Origin: Unio delphinus
Lineage: Eukaryota; Mollusca; Bivalvia; Unionida; Unionidae
Length of the DNA stretch: 64,000 nucleotides
NCBI GenBank assembly: GCA_029339505.1
Contig: JAQISU010000119.1
Span: forward strand, 1,244,501-1,308,500
Direction: 5' to 3'
A program made the translations under genes and the position numbers. Every line of letters begins with the position of its first letter. Position 1 is the first letter of the stretch. Below the pieces are notes generated by a model, which saw nothing but the letters and a program-made list of their open reading frames with translations, searched no databases and had not been told where the DNA came from. Positions 23,687 to 33,710 of the stretch are shown in pieces.

Positions 23687-23810
23687 CTTTATATAGTACA
23701 CTGCTTACGTCAGCTTCAGCAGCCGCCTGGCATTAGTATAATAGGCCTACACATGTATAGTACACAGCTGACGTCAACTTACTTCAGCAGCCACATGGCA
23801 TTAGTATTGC
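23687..23810 (-). promoter_or_regulatory. Candidate promoter of the 21.9-23.6 kb gene
   Basis: On the minus strand CTATATAAAG (23,696-23,687) is a strong TATA box upstream of the ATG at 23,573. Behind it a block of about 50 bp is duplicated (about 23,694-23,742 and 23,756-23,810). The second copy contains a perfect CRE palindrome TGACGTCA (23,769-23,776), and the first has TTACGTCAG. Confidence 0.45.
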
Positions 23811-24960
23811 ATTGCATCAGAAAATGATGCAATCAACTGTGGATGATGTGAGCATGATGGTATTATGCAATGTTACATCATTATTCCGGATGTTGCTGCA
23901 GTCCTACTGGAGAAATTTACACAGTGAAACATAGAAAATGAGGTGTATGAATATCTTCAAAACGAGAGCCAATAAAACAATTTCACGGTTATATTCGTGT
24001 TCGGCACACCAAAATACTACAGATTAGGGCCTTTTCAAGTCAGTAATGATTTCACTGTTGACCAGTGCCCTCTATCGTTCCATATTACTACTCATATCAG
24101 CTTGTAAATGAACTGTATCCAGGCAAATTATGACACAATCTGGACACAAAATCGGATTCCAACCATGGACGACTTTTGGGTGTAAAAAGGGTCCAAAAAC
24201 GTAGCCTTTTCCCTCTTTATTGTTTTGTGCAACTTAAATGTCCAGATTATTTGCTATCGTTGTAGAGCTAAATCTGTCTACCCTTCTATAATACCACCCA
24301 CTTTAGTGTAACATGCATAAACCTGACGCTACAGACCATGGAAGTAGGCTACTACCTCATACCCCGTCAACTCGTCGCTAGGGGTTAATGTGTTAACGAG
24401 TAAAGAAGCTACTTATTGTCAGTAAATAAATACAATAGACCGTGTTAGTTCTCTCATCTAGTATCATACTTTGCATAGCTGCATGCTCTGTTTAACGCAT
24501 CCCCTATAACTTAAAGAAACGAATCGATGTGATCTAAAGTTTTTCATATGATTTTCTTCAGTAAGTTTATTTCATTTATATGGTACACTTAAATTTCGAA
24601 ATAGTCCCCACGTGGCTCATTCTGTTTACAATAGATAGTGAATGTGGCCATTTTGTGTTAGGAAATTCATTATAAAAAGTAAGACTTTAGACCAGTCTAA
24701 ACTTTAATGTAAAGAGACCACCTTGATTCAGCAGTTACATGAGATGTGTTCCGCTGTAATGCGATTCAAATGGTGTTGACATACTTTGTGTGCGAAACGA
24801 TTTAGGTACTTTTAGCTACAATTAATGACTATTATCTGAAAATTCACCGAGTCACAGACGCTGCCAAGTAGTTTTATATGCGCAATATAAATCACTGGTT
24901 CAATTTATAAGACATTTAGCGATTGAATAACTTGGTAGATGGAGTTTCTCGCTTGCACAA
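23811..24960. other. No gene seen
   Basis: About 1.15 kb of AT-rich DNA without a supported ORF, RNA gene or repeat. Confidence 0.6.
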
Positions 24961-24966
24961 TTAAAC

Positions 24967-24981
24967 ACACACACACACAAG

Positions 24982-25045
<64 letters not shown>

Positions 25046-25084
25046 TACATACATACATACATACATACGCACGCACGCACACAC
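24967..25084. repeat. (AC)n / (ATAC)n microsatellite
   Basis: An AC run from about 24,967 passes into ATAC repeats (to about 25,068) and a short ACGC run. The open frames through it are repeats of the dinucleotide and are not genes. A similar microsatellite stands at the same distance before the paralogous ORF at 28,847. Confidence 0.95.
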
Positions 25085-25178
25085 GTACATATATCTACGT
25101 GAAATATTAAATGGTATTAAACCTTTACTTCCATTATAGATCATTGCACACAAAAAAACAACAACAACACAGCAACAT

Positions 25179-25694
25179 ATGGAGATTCCTCACAACTATG
25201 TCGAAATCCCGTTCAAATGGCAAACCATCGCAACATTTTCGGGCCGTATATCCCCGATGGAAATATTAATAGAAAATGACAGTGATTATGAGGTGATGCT
25301 CGACAGCGAATATTTTTATACTGGACAACGGTTTGAATCTACATTTGGGAAGACCATGAAGCCTGGGTCTAGCTGTCTCACTCTCGCTGCTAATAAGATC
25401 CCAAGTATCTACTGGGGTGTAACTGGAGGATTGAAATATCGAATTCATGGAAAAGATATGTGTCTGTATCTTGGTTTCGCCAGTCCTTTTATGAAAAGCT
25501 GCAGTTGTTATGTATGCCTAACCTGTGACGATCATACCGCCGAGTGGGCCTGTACACAAGGAATTGATGCTGATGGGCATTCCAAATCCGCTTCTTCCGA
25601 TGACTGTCGCGTACTTGCATATCTGACAGACGGAAAATATTGTCCAAACAAGAGGGTTGTATTTCGGATACAAAATAACAAGACATCCCAATAA
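25179..25694 (+). CDS. Cytolysin-like single-exon ORF (paralog 1)
   Basis: 171 residues from an ATG preceded by an A/C-rich leader; no signal peptide or long membrane segment. The pattern is a beta-rich protein: MEILIEN, then SEYFYTGQRFEST, then GVTGGLKYRIHGKDMCLYLGF, and a C-terminal KRVVFRI strand. The glycine-rich turn before an aromatic strand recalls the actinoporin-like/conoporin pore-forming family, which binds membranes through an aromatic patch. This rests on pattern only, and a typical N-terminal amphipathic helix is not evident. An alternative is a lectin-like or other beta-sandwich defence protein. A second copy lies at 28,847, and flanking sequence on both sides is also duplicated, so this is a tandem gene duplication. 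About 60 bp upstream, TTCCATTATAG could be a splice acceptor from an upstream non-coding exon. Confidence 0.6.
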   Translation: MEIPHNYVEIPFKWQTIATFSGRISPMEILIENDSDYEVMLDSEYFYTGQRFESTFGKTMKPGSSCLTLAANKIPSIYWGVTGGLKYRIHGKDMCLYLGFASPFMKSCSCYVCLTCDDHTAEWACTQGIDADGHSKSASSDDCRVLAYLTDGKYCPNKRVVFRIQNNKTSQ

Positions 25695-25949
25695 GCTTCA
25701 AAATTCGAAGATCTCCTATTTCGAATAGCGTATTAGTTGCGAGAATGAACGCAGTTTCGAAGGATAATATGCTTAACAAAGACTTACAGGAATAAGATGT
25801 CGCTACAGTATAGATTTATCGTAGATCGTATTCGTCTTAGCAATATATGTATAACCTTCAGTAATCAAGGCAAATTATATTAAAAGTAACCATGTTTTCT
25901 TTGCAATTACATACATACAAGTTGTTTTCTCCCAATAGCGTCTTTATTT

Positions 25950-26660
25950 TAAATCATATTTGTCATTCTCAAGGACATCCACAGACACACACACACCCAC
26001 CCCCCACACAAAACCTACGAAACTTGAACATACAATTTTTGTCGTCAGAATTTTTGTGTTTCATTTCTTAATAAAGTTGTGGAGAGGAAGATCGGTTTAC
26101 TATGCTTTGAATATATCTATATCTTTTGCAATCAATATGATCTTGAAATCATCACAACGGGAACACATATATACAAAGTGTAGGAGTTTATAAAATCAAA
26201 ATCGGTTCCATTAATATGTATTTCCATTATAAATAAACTATGAAAATAATCTAAATCTCTCATGCACATAGTTACCTTTCTTATTAATACACTAATTTGA
26301 GATTTATGCTGAGGTTTTGTATTACGTTTATATTATACTCAGGTGAATCTGTATGTACCCTAATTTTTAGAAACCTTATCGTCCAAAGCCAATACATAAA
26401 ACATGTTTCCGTTAAAAGAAAGTAATTAAATATATGTACACCAGATATTCAGTCAAATTTCTTTTTACAGTTATGTAAAGATTTGGTAACTAAAATGTCA
26501 ACAAAATAAGGATTTAGTAAGTTATATGTGTTTTACATTGTAATTACACGGGTGGAATATTCGAATATCATTTAACCAAACGTGACTTAAAGTTCAAATA
26601 TATAATTTTATTTTTCAACGTCTATTCAAATTTTAATATAATCACTGTTACTAAATATAT
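25950..26660. other. No gene seen
   Basis: AT-rich spacer between the paralogs and the MITE. No supported gene. Confidence 0.55.
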
Positions 26661-26805
26661 CAAGAGTGCAGAACCTTTTTCGGGGCTGCAAACATATTTC
26701 ATAATATAATAAAGTTCACGGGTGAGAATTCTGTGTTGTTTTAATTTGCCCTTAGGGCCGGACAGAACATGTACCGGCCCGCGGGCTGCGGGTTGTGCAC
26801 CCCTG
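26661..26805. mobile_element. 145-bp hAT MITE with 8-bp target duplication
   Basis: The element reads CAAGAGTGCAGAACC at the left and GGTTGTGCACCCCTG at the right; these are inverted repeats matching at 12 of 15 positions. The interior has the GC-rich CGGCCCGCGGGC core typical of many hAT ends. The 8 bp on both sides are identical (AAATATAT at 26,653-26,660 and 26,806-26,813), which is the target-site size of hAT transposons. It has no coding capacity. Confidence 0.85.
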
Positions 26806-26813
26806 AAATATAT

Positions 26814-27092
26814 ATCTTTTCCTATGCATTTAATTTTGCATGTTATATAATAGTTCTACTAACAGATTTTCAACGTAGGTTGGTGCATATATTTCCATTA
26901 GCATTAGAATAAATACTTATCTCTCTTTCTCATTCTCTGTCTGTCTGTCTCTCATTTATTAGTTAAAGCAAAGAAAGAAAGGCTTTGCGAATAAGCCATT
27001 AATGCTAACCAATGTCTTGATTAACATCTTGGTTATATTCAGAGTAGTGTGATTATAAATGAGTAGATCGTTTATTATTTTTGATGTTGTTG

Positions 27093-27157
<65 letters not shown>

Positions 27158-28660
27158 TTATTATTTTTATTAATATAGTATTATTATTATTATTTATATT
27201 ATTATTATCAATATAGTATTATTATTATTATTTATATTATTATTATCATTATTAATGTTTTTGTTGTAGTTTTAATGTAATAAATTTGACAAATAATTGA
27301 ATATGGGTAGGTGCTAGTGGGAGTGGGTGGGTGTGGAAGTAGAGTAAGAATTGTATTGCCATTTGGCCGACAGACTCTTCATTACATTGATGAGGAATAA
27401 TTAATCAGCAATGTTGGTAAACATGTCTCCGGAATTTTTTTTTTTTTAATAAGCAATCAAACAATTGATAATCGTACTAAATTTTGTAATGATTTTTTAT
27501 AAGAAATAATATCTGCTAATAAAACTAGGTTATCAGCTTGAAATGAAATACAGCGACAAATACATATTTAGAAGCAGTGACTTTGAGATTGAAACGTGAA
27601 TAAACGTTGAATAAGTACAAAAATTAAAAAATCAATCAATCAATCAATAAATATTACATTATGTCGTATAATATTCCTGGCTGAAAGTGTTTGCATATCT
27701 TTATTGTGTTATGTAAATTTCATTTATGTAGTGTTATTAACTGTTGTAAATAATTCAGGGTAGAAGTGTGGGCCTACCTGACTAATATTTCTTTTATAAA
27801 CAACATATTAGATACCTAATTCTTTTCTATGATGATAGAGTTCAAGGCATAGCTTAATATAGAAATTAATAATGTATATAATGGAAAAACTTCAATAAGC
27901 TGACAGAATATTTTCAGGAAATGATTTTTGTGACCGATGTCAGGTTGGGGTATGTAAAGTTGTTTCCTTCAAAACTTGTTATGCCTAATCTTATCATCAG
28001 TTTTTAGAGGTATCAGTTGAAATTGTGTTTAGTTTTGATTTAAGAGGATTTATTTATTTTAATTATTAATTGGAATTATCAAATACTCTTTGGTTTACGA
28101 CTAAAGAACTATCTTGGAATTAGTGTGAATTCTTTCAAGAACATTTTGAATTATGTAAATGCGATACATCGAGATTTTTTCACACTAGCACATTCGAGAT
28201 CATTGGTATATCAGCAAGATATTTTGGATTATATTATTGTAATGCATCTAGACTGTTGGCATAATAATATATTCGAGACTACAAGGACATCAACACATTC
28301 AGTTTTTGAATTCGATATGAACACAACCTTAATTGCAGTACTCTATAAATTTGTAATTGTGATTTAACTTACAGGAATAGTTTTCATTTATTTCGAAATA
28401 TTATGAGTTCCTCTTAACATTTCACTTTGTATTATATGGGAATACATTATATACTGAATTTTACAAAACCTTTTGACTTTTCGCATTTTTTCTTTTACTT
28501 AGTTTAAAAGCATATAATCGTAGCAAAAGATATCCCCACAAAAGTTACCCCAATAATCTTTTTTTTTTTTGTTGTGCACAAGCGATCCAGGTTTACTATG
28601 GACGAATAGCTGAACAAATTTTAACAAACACCATGGTAAAGGAATGTATGGCTGATATAA
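26814..28660. other. No gene; ATT microsatellite
   Basis: Contains (ATT)n runs from about 27,097 to 27,250, including repeated TTATATTATTATTATCA-type blocks, and a short (AATC)n run near 27,630. No gene is supported. Confidence 0.7.
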
Positions 28661-28668
28661 TATTCTGC

Positions 28669-28765
28669 ATACATACATACATACATACATACATACATAC
28701 ATACATACATACATACATACATACATACATACATACATACATACATACATACATACATACATACG
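28669..28765. repeat. (ATAC)n microsatellite
   Basis: About 24 copies of a pure tetranucleotide repeat, at the same distance upstream of the ORF at 28,847 as the microsatellite at 24,967-25,084 is from its paralog. It was therefore part of the duplicated unit and has changed length since. Confidence 0.95.
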
Positions 28766-28846
28766 CGAGAAATATGAAACTGTATTAATCCATGACTTCC
28801 ATTGTAGATCGTTGCACAAAAAAGAAGCAACAACATAACAGCACAT

Positions 28847-29341
28847 ATGGAGATTACTAAAAAGTTGATTGAGATCCCATTAAAGTGGGAAACCATCTCA
28901 GCATTTTCTCAACGTCTACGTCCGTTGGAAATATTGATAGAAAATGCAAGTTTTCATGAGCTAGAATTCGATAGCGAATATTTTAATACTGGAGGACGGT
29001 TTGAATCTACATTTGGGAAGACCATTAATCCTGGGTCGAGCTGGCTCAGTCTCATTGCCAATATAATCCCAAGCGCCTTCACTGGTGTAAGTGGAGGATT
29101 GAAGTATAGGATGCAGGGAAATAATCTCAATATGTATCTTGGTTTTACCAATCCTTTTTGGGGATGCTACAAAAGTTTTGCACGCTTGACTCACGAGGAA
29201 CACGCTGCTAAGTGGGGCTATGAAAATGCGCATGATGGACTCTACAATGCCTCTCCTTCAGTTGAGGGCTTTCGCGTAACTGCTGAGATAACAGACGCAA
29301 CATATTGTCCATCCAAAAGGATTGTGTTTCGGATAGAATAG
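28847..29341 (+). CDS. Cytolysin-like single-exon ORF (paralog 2)
   Basis: 164 residues, clearly paralogous to the ORF at 25,179 along its full length. Shared parts are LIEIPLKW/VEIPFKW, SEYFNTGGRFESTFGKT, GVSGGLKYRMQG, MYLGFTNPF and the final KRIVFRI strand. Two Cys-containing segments of paralog 1 (SCSCYVC) are replaced here by non-Cys residues. Both reading frames are intact while the spacer has changed freely, which suggests selection on the protein. The leader is also alike (TTCCATTGTAGATCGTTGCA), as is about 250 bp after the stop. Family assignment is the same tentative actinoporin-like one. A host immune or venom-type pore former is possible; a lectin-like protein is the alternative. 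Confidence 0.6.
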   Translation: MEITKKLIEIPLKWETISAFSQRLRPLEILIENASFHELEFDSEYFNTGGRFESTFGKTINPGSSWLSLIANIIPSAFTGVSGGLKYRMQGNNLNMYLGFTNPFWGCYKSFARLTHEEHAAKWGYENAHDGLYNASPSVEGFRVTAEITDATYCPSKRIVFRIE

Positions 29342-29799
29342 GGAATGACATCGCAATAATCTTCAAATATAATGAAGGGACATTTGAGATCTGTTTTCGC
29401 AAAATAGGAACATTTTAATAGATAGTGTGAAAAGAGGTCAACATCATTTGCAGATTAGGCAAATATTATCACTAGAAACGTTTCGTGTATCGAATGGCAT
29501 ATTAGTTACGATAATGAACGCATTTATAAGTTAAATATGCTTAACGAAGACATGCAAGAATAAGATATTTTCTGCTGATATATTGATACATCACCTTAAC
29601 TTAATTTTGATCATGGAATGTATCTATCTTAATATGTTTAACCTTCAGTTATCAAGGCTCAATATAATACAATTAACCATGTTTTCTTTGCAATTACATT
29701 AAACTTGTTTTCTCCCAATAACGTCTTTTTGTTGCATCATATCTTTCATTCTCAAACATGAGTAAAGCCAAATCGTTGACAAAAGAGATTCAGCAATAT

Positions 29800-30757
29800 T
29801 TTTGATAAAAGAGTGCACGCATGGACTTGTACCAGATTAGTACGGGCTTTCTTGAAACGTTACTGAGTCAGTCAGCATCAAAAAACGTTTTGAAGACGTC
29901 ATACTACTTAAGTTTAACAAAGATCCTTTCTTCAACCACGTGAAGGTAACGCCAACACGTATTGACCATGGTATTATGTCGCCTCTATACTATCAGCGCT
30001 TGTCGATAAAACAAACGTTTTGTTTCTGATTTGATTCAAACTTACATCAGAAAATTCAATATAAAGTTAACATCTTTTGGTTCTGACTAATTTACTTATA
30101 AATGAATAGTCCACTGCACTTTCACAGCAGGTACAAAAAAAAGGCAGATGACAAATAAAACTCTTCTAATGGACGATGTCTTTGTAGAACTATTACATAG
30201 GCATATTTACAAAATTGTATTAATAGGTTGACTTTCATGCATTATACTACCGCATCTTAACTAACCATACAATTATGCGTGTACATTTACTTACCCAGAT
30301 AACATTTCAACGTTGCTCTAAGGCTTTGGCAATAATTTCTTGGCAACGCGATTTAGTGAACTTGGTGGAATGTTACGACAACTTTGTTGTTTAAGGCCAT
30401 ATATATAACAATTCTACAACATTCTGACAACATTTCATACATGTATTGAAAACTAAAAAATGCAATATGTTTTGTTTTTGTTTTAAACATATGACCCACC
30501 ACTGCTGGAAAGAAAGCCCAAATTTGCAATTATACACTACAAATTTATGATCATTATCATCCATCGAGGAGGAGTATGGATAGGGTTTTCAAGAAGGCTT
30601 CCGCTGTCAATTTATTGAACTTGAGACCTGCACCATTTTTAGTTAGGGCAAACTAAAATTCACGGGTCATTTGACCATAAAATAATGACATTGAAGGCGT
30701 AATGACTCCCGCAAATTAGTTCAAAGTTTTCCGTATAAAAATGCTCTGCACAGTATA

Positions 30758-30800
<43 letters not shown>

Positions 30801-31063
30801 GGATTTATAATGCAGTGTTAAAAAAATTCAGTCATATCGCTGTGATGTTTAACAATTTATAGTGATGGCCAGCAGTGGGGCATCATACCGCAGACATCTA
30901 GCATCATATCCCATCCACTCAAATTATTTGGAAACCATGTAGACCAGTACTCACATTAACCTTCTAATGCTGAGCGCCGAATGGAAGCAGCTGCTAGTAC
31001 AATTTTATTATTCTTTAATATGACTTGGCCGGGACGACTTATGGCAGCCGAGGCGGACACTCT
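29800..31063. other. No gene; (TG)n repeat
   Basis: AT-rich spacer. A (TG)n run is at about 30,764-30,797. No gene is supported. Confidence 0.6.
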
Positions 31064-31068
31064 AACTA

Positions 31069-31311
31069 AGCAGCAGAGGGGGCGAATCCTACAACTTTTT
31101 TTAGAAGCGTCGACGAGATAATCTGAGGCTTCCTCGAAATTCTTAATAGAAGCCTCCATTCAGCAAAACAAAATTAAAAAAAAAAACGACGCCACCCACC
31201 CCCACCCCCACCCCCTCTGCTGCTATGGATTTAACAATTTATGTAGTTCACGATGAGTTATGAGTGGCGAATCCTACAACAATTTTACAGGCGATTTAGC
31301 AAACTGAGGCC
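31069..31311 (+). repeat. Copy A left terminal inverted repeat
   Basis: It matches the complement of 46,762-46,936 over most of its length. About 50-60 bp (around 31,190-31,246, with a CCCACC run and GCTGCTATGGATTTAACAAT) is present only on the left. The outermost bases AGCAGCAGAGG are also those of copy B at 56,501. Confidence 0.85.
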
Positions 31312-31520
31312 TCCTCGAAATGCTTAATAGAAACCTCCATTGGGTAAAAAAATGACGCCAAACCTCGTTGTAATTTCGCCCTCTCTGCTGCTATAGATTT
31401 AACAATTTATGTAGTTAACGACGAGATAACGATTAACAGACCAACTCTTTTTGCATCTGATTTTGGTAAACTGAGGCATCCTCGAAATGCTTAATAGAAG
31501 CCTCCATTGGGTAAAAAAAA
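31083..31520 (+). repeat. Subterminal tandem repeats of copy A
   Basis: A unit containing (A/C)TGAGGC-TCCTCGAAAT-CTTAATAGAAGCCTCCATT and, between units, CTCTGCTGCTAT-GATTTAACAAT is repeated three times (around 31,083, 31,268 and 31,455), with period near 185 bp. Only the outer unit is also present at the right end. Confidence 0.8.
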
Positions 31521-31560
31521 CGACACCATTGATATTGTCGCGTCGGGTTAATAAATTATT

Positions 31561-32223
31561 TCAACCGAATATTTGATCAAGTCCGATACGATATCGTGTT
31601 CGAGGGTCATGTAAATTTATTGTTATAAATCCATGCGGGACCGACTGAGCGTGACTAAAGAAATTTCTAAATCGAATATGATCCATATCGCCGCAGCACC
31701 ATGTCTGCCAAATATTTCGTAGCGTATGTGTATCAACGCCGTTGAATACAGCAAGAATATTACAGTTATCTCTGATCACTTTTGGAATCTGAGTGTCGCG
31801 TTGAGTGACATATATCACGTCAGTATTTTTGTGACGCCCCCGGGAAAATATCCTAGCTGGGTTTTTTTGATTGTCTATCATTACATCATCGTATACAACT
31901 AAATTGTTAATGCTCCCATCAAGGTCATCCACGGATGGTGCATCATTGATATCGGTTATAAACTCAATGACGTTCTCACCTTTAATTTCTAAAGCGTTTT
32001 CGTTAAAGTCTTTTAATACTTCGTAGCATCGCTGATCATCTACACTAGGAGCAACTAAATACAATTTATCCCACTTCATCCATCTCATTATTAAATTGAG
32101 TAACAATTGCGTCTTGCCGGATCCAGATGGTCCGATTATAATTGCGCAGATAAAGTTTGGTAGCGCTGCATGATGCTTAACTGGCTCTCTTGTTTTTGTC
32201 GCTAAAAAATTAATTACATTCAT
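31561..32223 (-). CDS. A32-type packaging ATPase (copy A)
   Basis: 220 residues, full length compared with the copy B homolog and still open. It has Walker A GPSGSGKT (residues 31-38) and Walker B NLVVYDDVM, followed by the TQR sensor-type segment, as in FtsK/HerA-superfamily genome-packaging ATPases of Polintons, adintoviruses and large DNA viruses. The role would be ATP-driven loading of element DNA into a capsid. It is the leftmost gene, transcribed outward toward the terminal repeat. Its start is only 17 bp from the divergent zinc-ribbon gene. Confidence 0.88.
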   Translation of the reverse strand: MNVINFLATKTREPVKHHAALPNFICAIIIGPSGSGKTQLLLNLIMRWMKWDKLYLVAPSVDDQRCYEVLKDFNENALEIKGENVIEFITDINDAPSVDDLDGSINNLVVYDDVMIDNQKNPARIFSRGRHKNTDVIYVTQRDTQIPKVIRDNCNILAVFNGVDTHTLRNIWQTWCCGDMDHIRFRNFFSHAQSVPHGFITINLHDPRTRYRIGLDQIFG

Positions 32224-32240
32224 ATTATTATAAATAAATG

Positions 32241-32414
32241 ATGGATCTATATTGTGTGAAGTGTAAAACGCGTACTAGCAAAAATGATGTGACGACGATT
32301 ACAACTAAAAATAACAGATCAGCACTTACTGGAAGGTGTGCAACATGCGGTATGAAAAAATTTAGATTTGTTTATATGAAATCCGGAGATGTTTTAAAAA
32401 AAAAGAGGAGGTGA
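32241..32414 (+). CDS. Zinc-ribbon protein (copy A)
   Basis: 57 residues beginning MDLYCVKC, with CxxC at residues 5-8 and a second CxxC (CATCG) about 25 residues later, then MKKFRF. The two knuckles form a small zinc ribbon. The frame ends at a TGA immediately after a run of nine A (32,396-32,404). The downstream phospholipase frame starts inside the same A-run. Compared with copy B, the C after the A-run is absent here, so the two frames are offset by +1 rather than -1. Function unknown; nucleic-acid binding or a virion-entry role is inference from fusion with the phospholipase. Confidence 0.7.
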   Translation: MDLYCVKCKTRTSKNDVTTITTKNNRSALTGRCATCGMKKFRFVYMKSGDVLKKKRR

Positions 32415-32763
32415 TATTGCAGCCAAGTTAGCAAAACTCCCGGGAACCCAATGGGTAAAGTATCCAGGAGCAAAGCACCTTCCAGGATGTAGCTACTGTG
32501 GCCTCGGAACACGATTAGATATCAGAGTCGGTGATCAAAATCAGCCCCACCGTGGTGAAGAACCAATAAACGCTATTGATAAGGCGTGTCATGCTCATGA
32601 TGTTGCATATAAAAGTAGTAATTTGCAGCACAGACATCTCCCGGATGTGAAATTAATTCATGCGTTACATGCTATTCCTGATAAATCTTTCAAAGAAAAA
32701 TTGACTTCATGGTTGGTAAAATCAGCTATGAAAGGCAAATTGATGATGGGCGCTGGTAATTAA
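32406..32763 (+). pseudogene. Parvovirus-type phospholipase A2 domain (copy A)
   Basis: The frame starting at GGDIAAK is open without a stop to 32,763 but has no start codon of its own. It has the calcium-loop region YCGLG (the family's usual Pro is Leu) and the catalytic CHAHDVAY. In parvovirus VP1 and in adintoviruses this domain breaches endosomal membranes during entry. Since it lacks an ATG and the upstream zinc-ribbon frame is now +1 out, this copy probably cannot be made as a fusion. Confidence 0.75.
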
Positions 32764-32767
32764 TAAT

Positions 32768-33710
32768 ATGGAATCGATTTATTATTCTCCGAGATGATAC
32801 TGGAGGGGTAGCGCTGCAATCAGTAAACTCGCCAACGCCACAAAAGTGAAAAGGGCCACTGCAGCTAATTGGTTATCCAAACAGGCTATATGGCAAATCT
32901 ATTTACCGCGTCCTAAACAAATCAACTTCTCACATTTTGATGTTATCGTACCCAATGAAGTTCATCAAGCTGATTTATTATTTTTACCACATGACGACGG
33001 TTATAAATACTCGCTAACCGTAGTTGATGTTGCGAGTCGATACAAACAAGCAGAACCGCTAAAAACAAAGTCGGCCACTAAAGTAGCTTCTGCATTTGAA
33101 AGGATTTATTGACGAGGCCCACTACGCTGGCCAAATCTATTACAAGTTGATCCTGACAAGGAATTTCAAGGTGTGGTTGCATCCACAATGAAACATCACA
33201 ATTTCACCATCAGACAAGGGCATACTGCGCTACATCGCGATCAGGCAATTGTTGAACGATTTAATCGGACTCTTGCTGAGCGGTTATTTGGATATCAATA
33301 CGCGAAATAATTCATCCAAGAAGAAAGATCTTGTGAATGGGTCAAAAGGTTACCAGGAGTAGTTGCAGCGCTAAATAACAAGATTACCAGAGCAATCAAT
33401 ATGAAACCTAACAACGCAATAAAAAGGAAGTATATATCACAACCACTAAAAGAAAACGTTTCTCAGCCAATTCTCAGCAATGTCACCGTGAGATATTTAT
33501 ATGAACCAGGAGAGCTTGAAGGTGGTAGAAAAAGGGCTACTGATCCTATTTGGAGTGTCACTACGCATAAAATATCTACTATAACACGATCAACTGGTAG
33601 ACCGTCAATCTATAGATTGGATTCAACTTCCCCTCAGCGGAGGTTTACACGCGAACAACTACAAGTGATTCCTGACGATACCCACCGCATGGTCTTAACT
33701 AGCGCCGTTG
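32768..33710 (+). pseudogene. Retroviral-type integrase (copy A, stop codons)
   Basis: Homologous to the intact integrase at 58,004 throughout. Three nonsense changes are visible: AGA-TGA near 32,795 where copy B has AGA-GGA, a TGA near 33,110 where copy B has CGA, and a TAA near 33,308 in place of a lysine/glutamate codon. The catalytic segments HQADLLF, QVDPDKEF and AIVERFN are still present. The C-terminal frame (33,401-33,883) reads past the copy B stop because of a small indel. The protein would join element ends to target DNA. Confidence 0.88.

Noticed and set aside
24900..25153. Cys/Val- or Thr/His-repeat proteins
   Set aside because: Translations of AC and ATAC microsatellites; the same holds at 28.5-28.9 kb and 44.96-45.23 kb.
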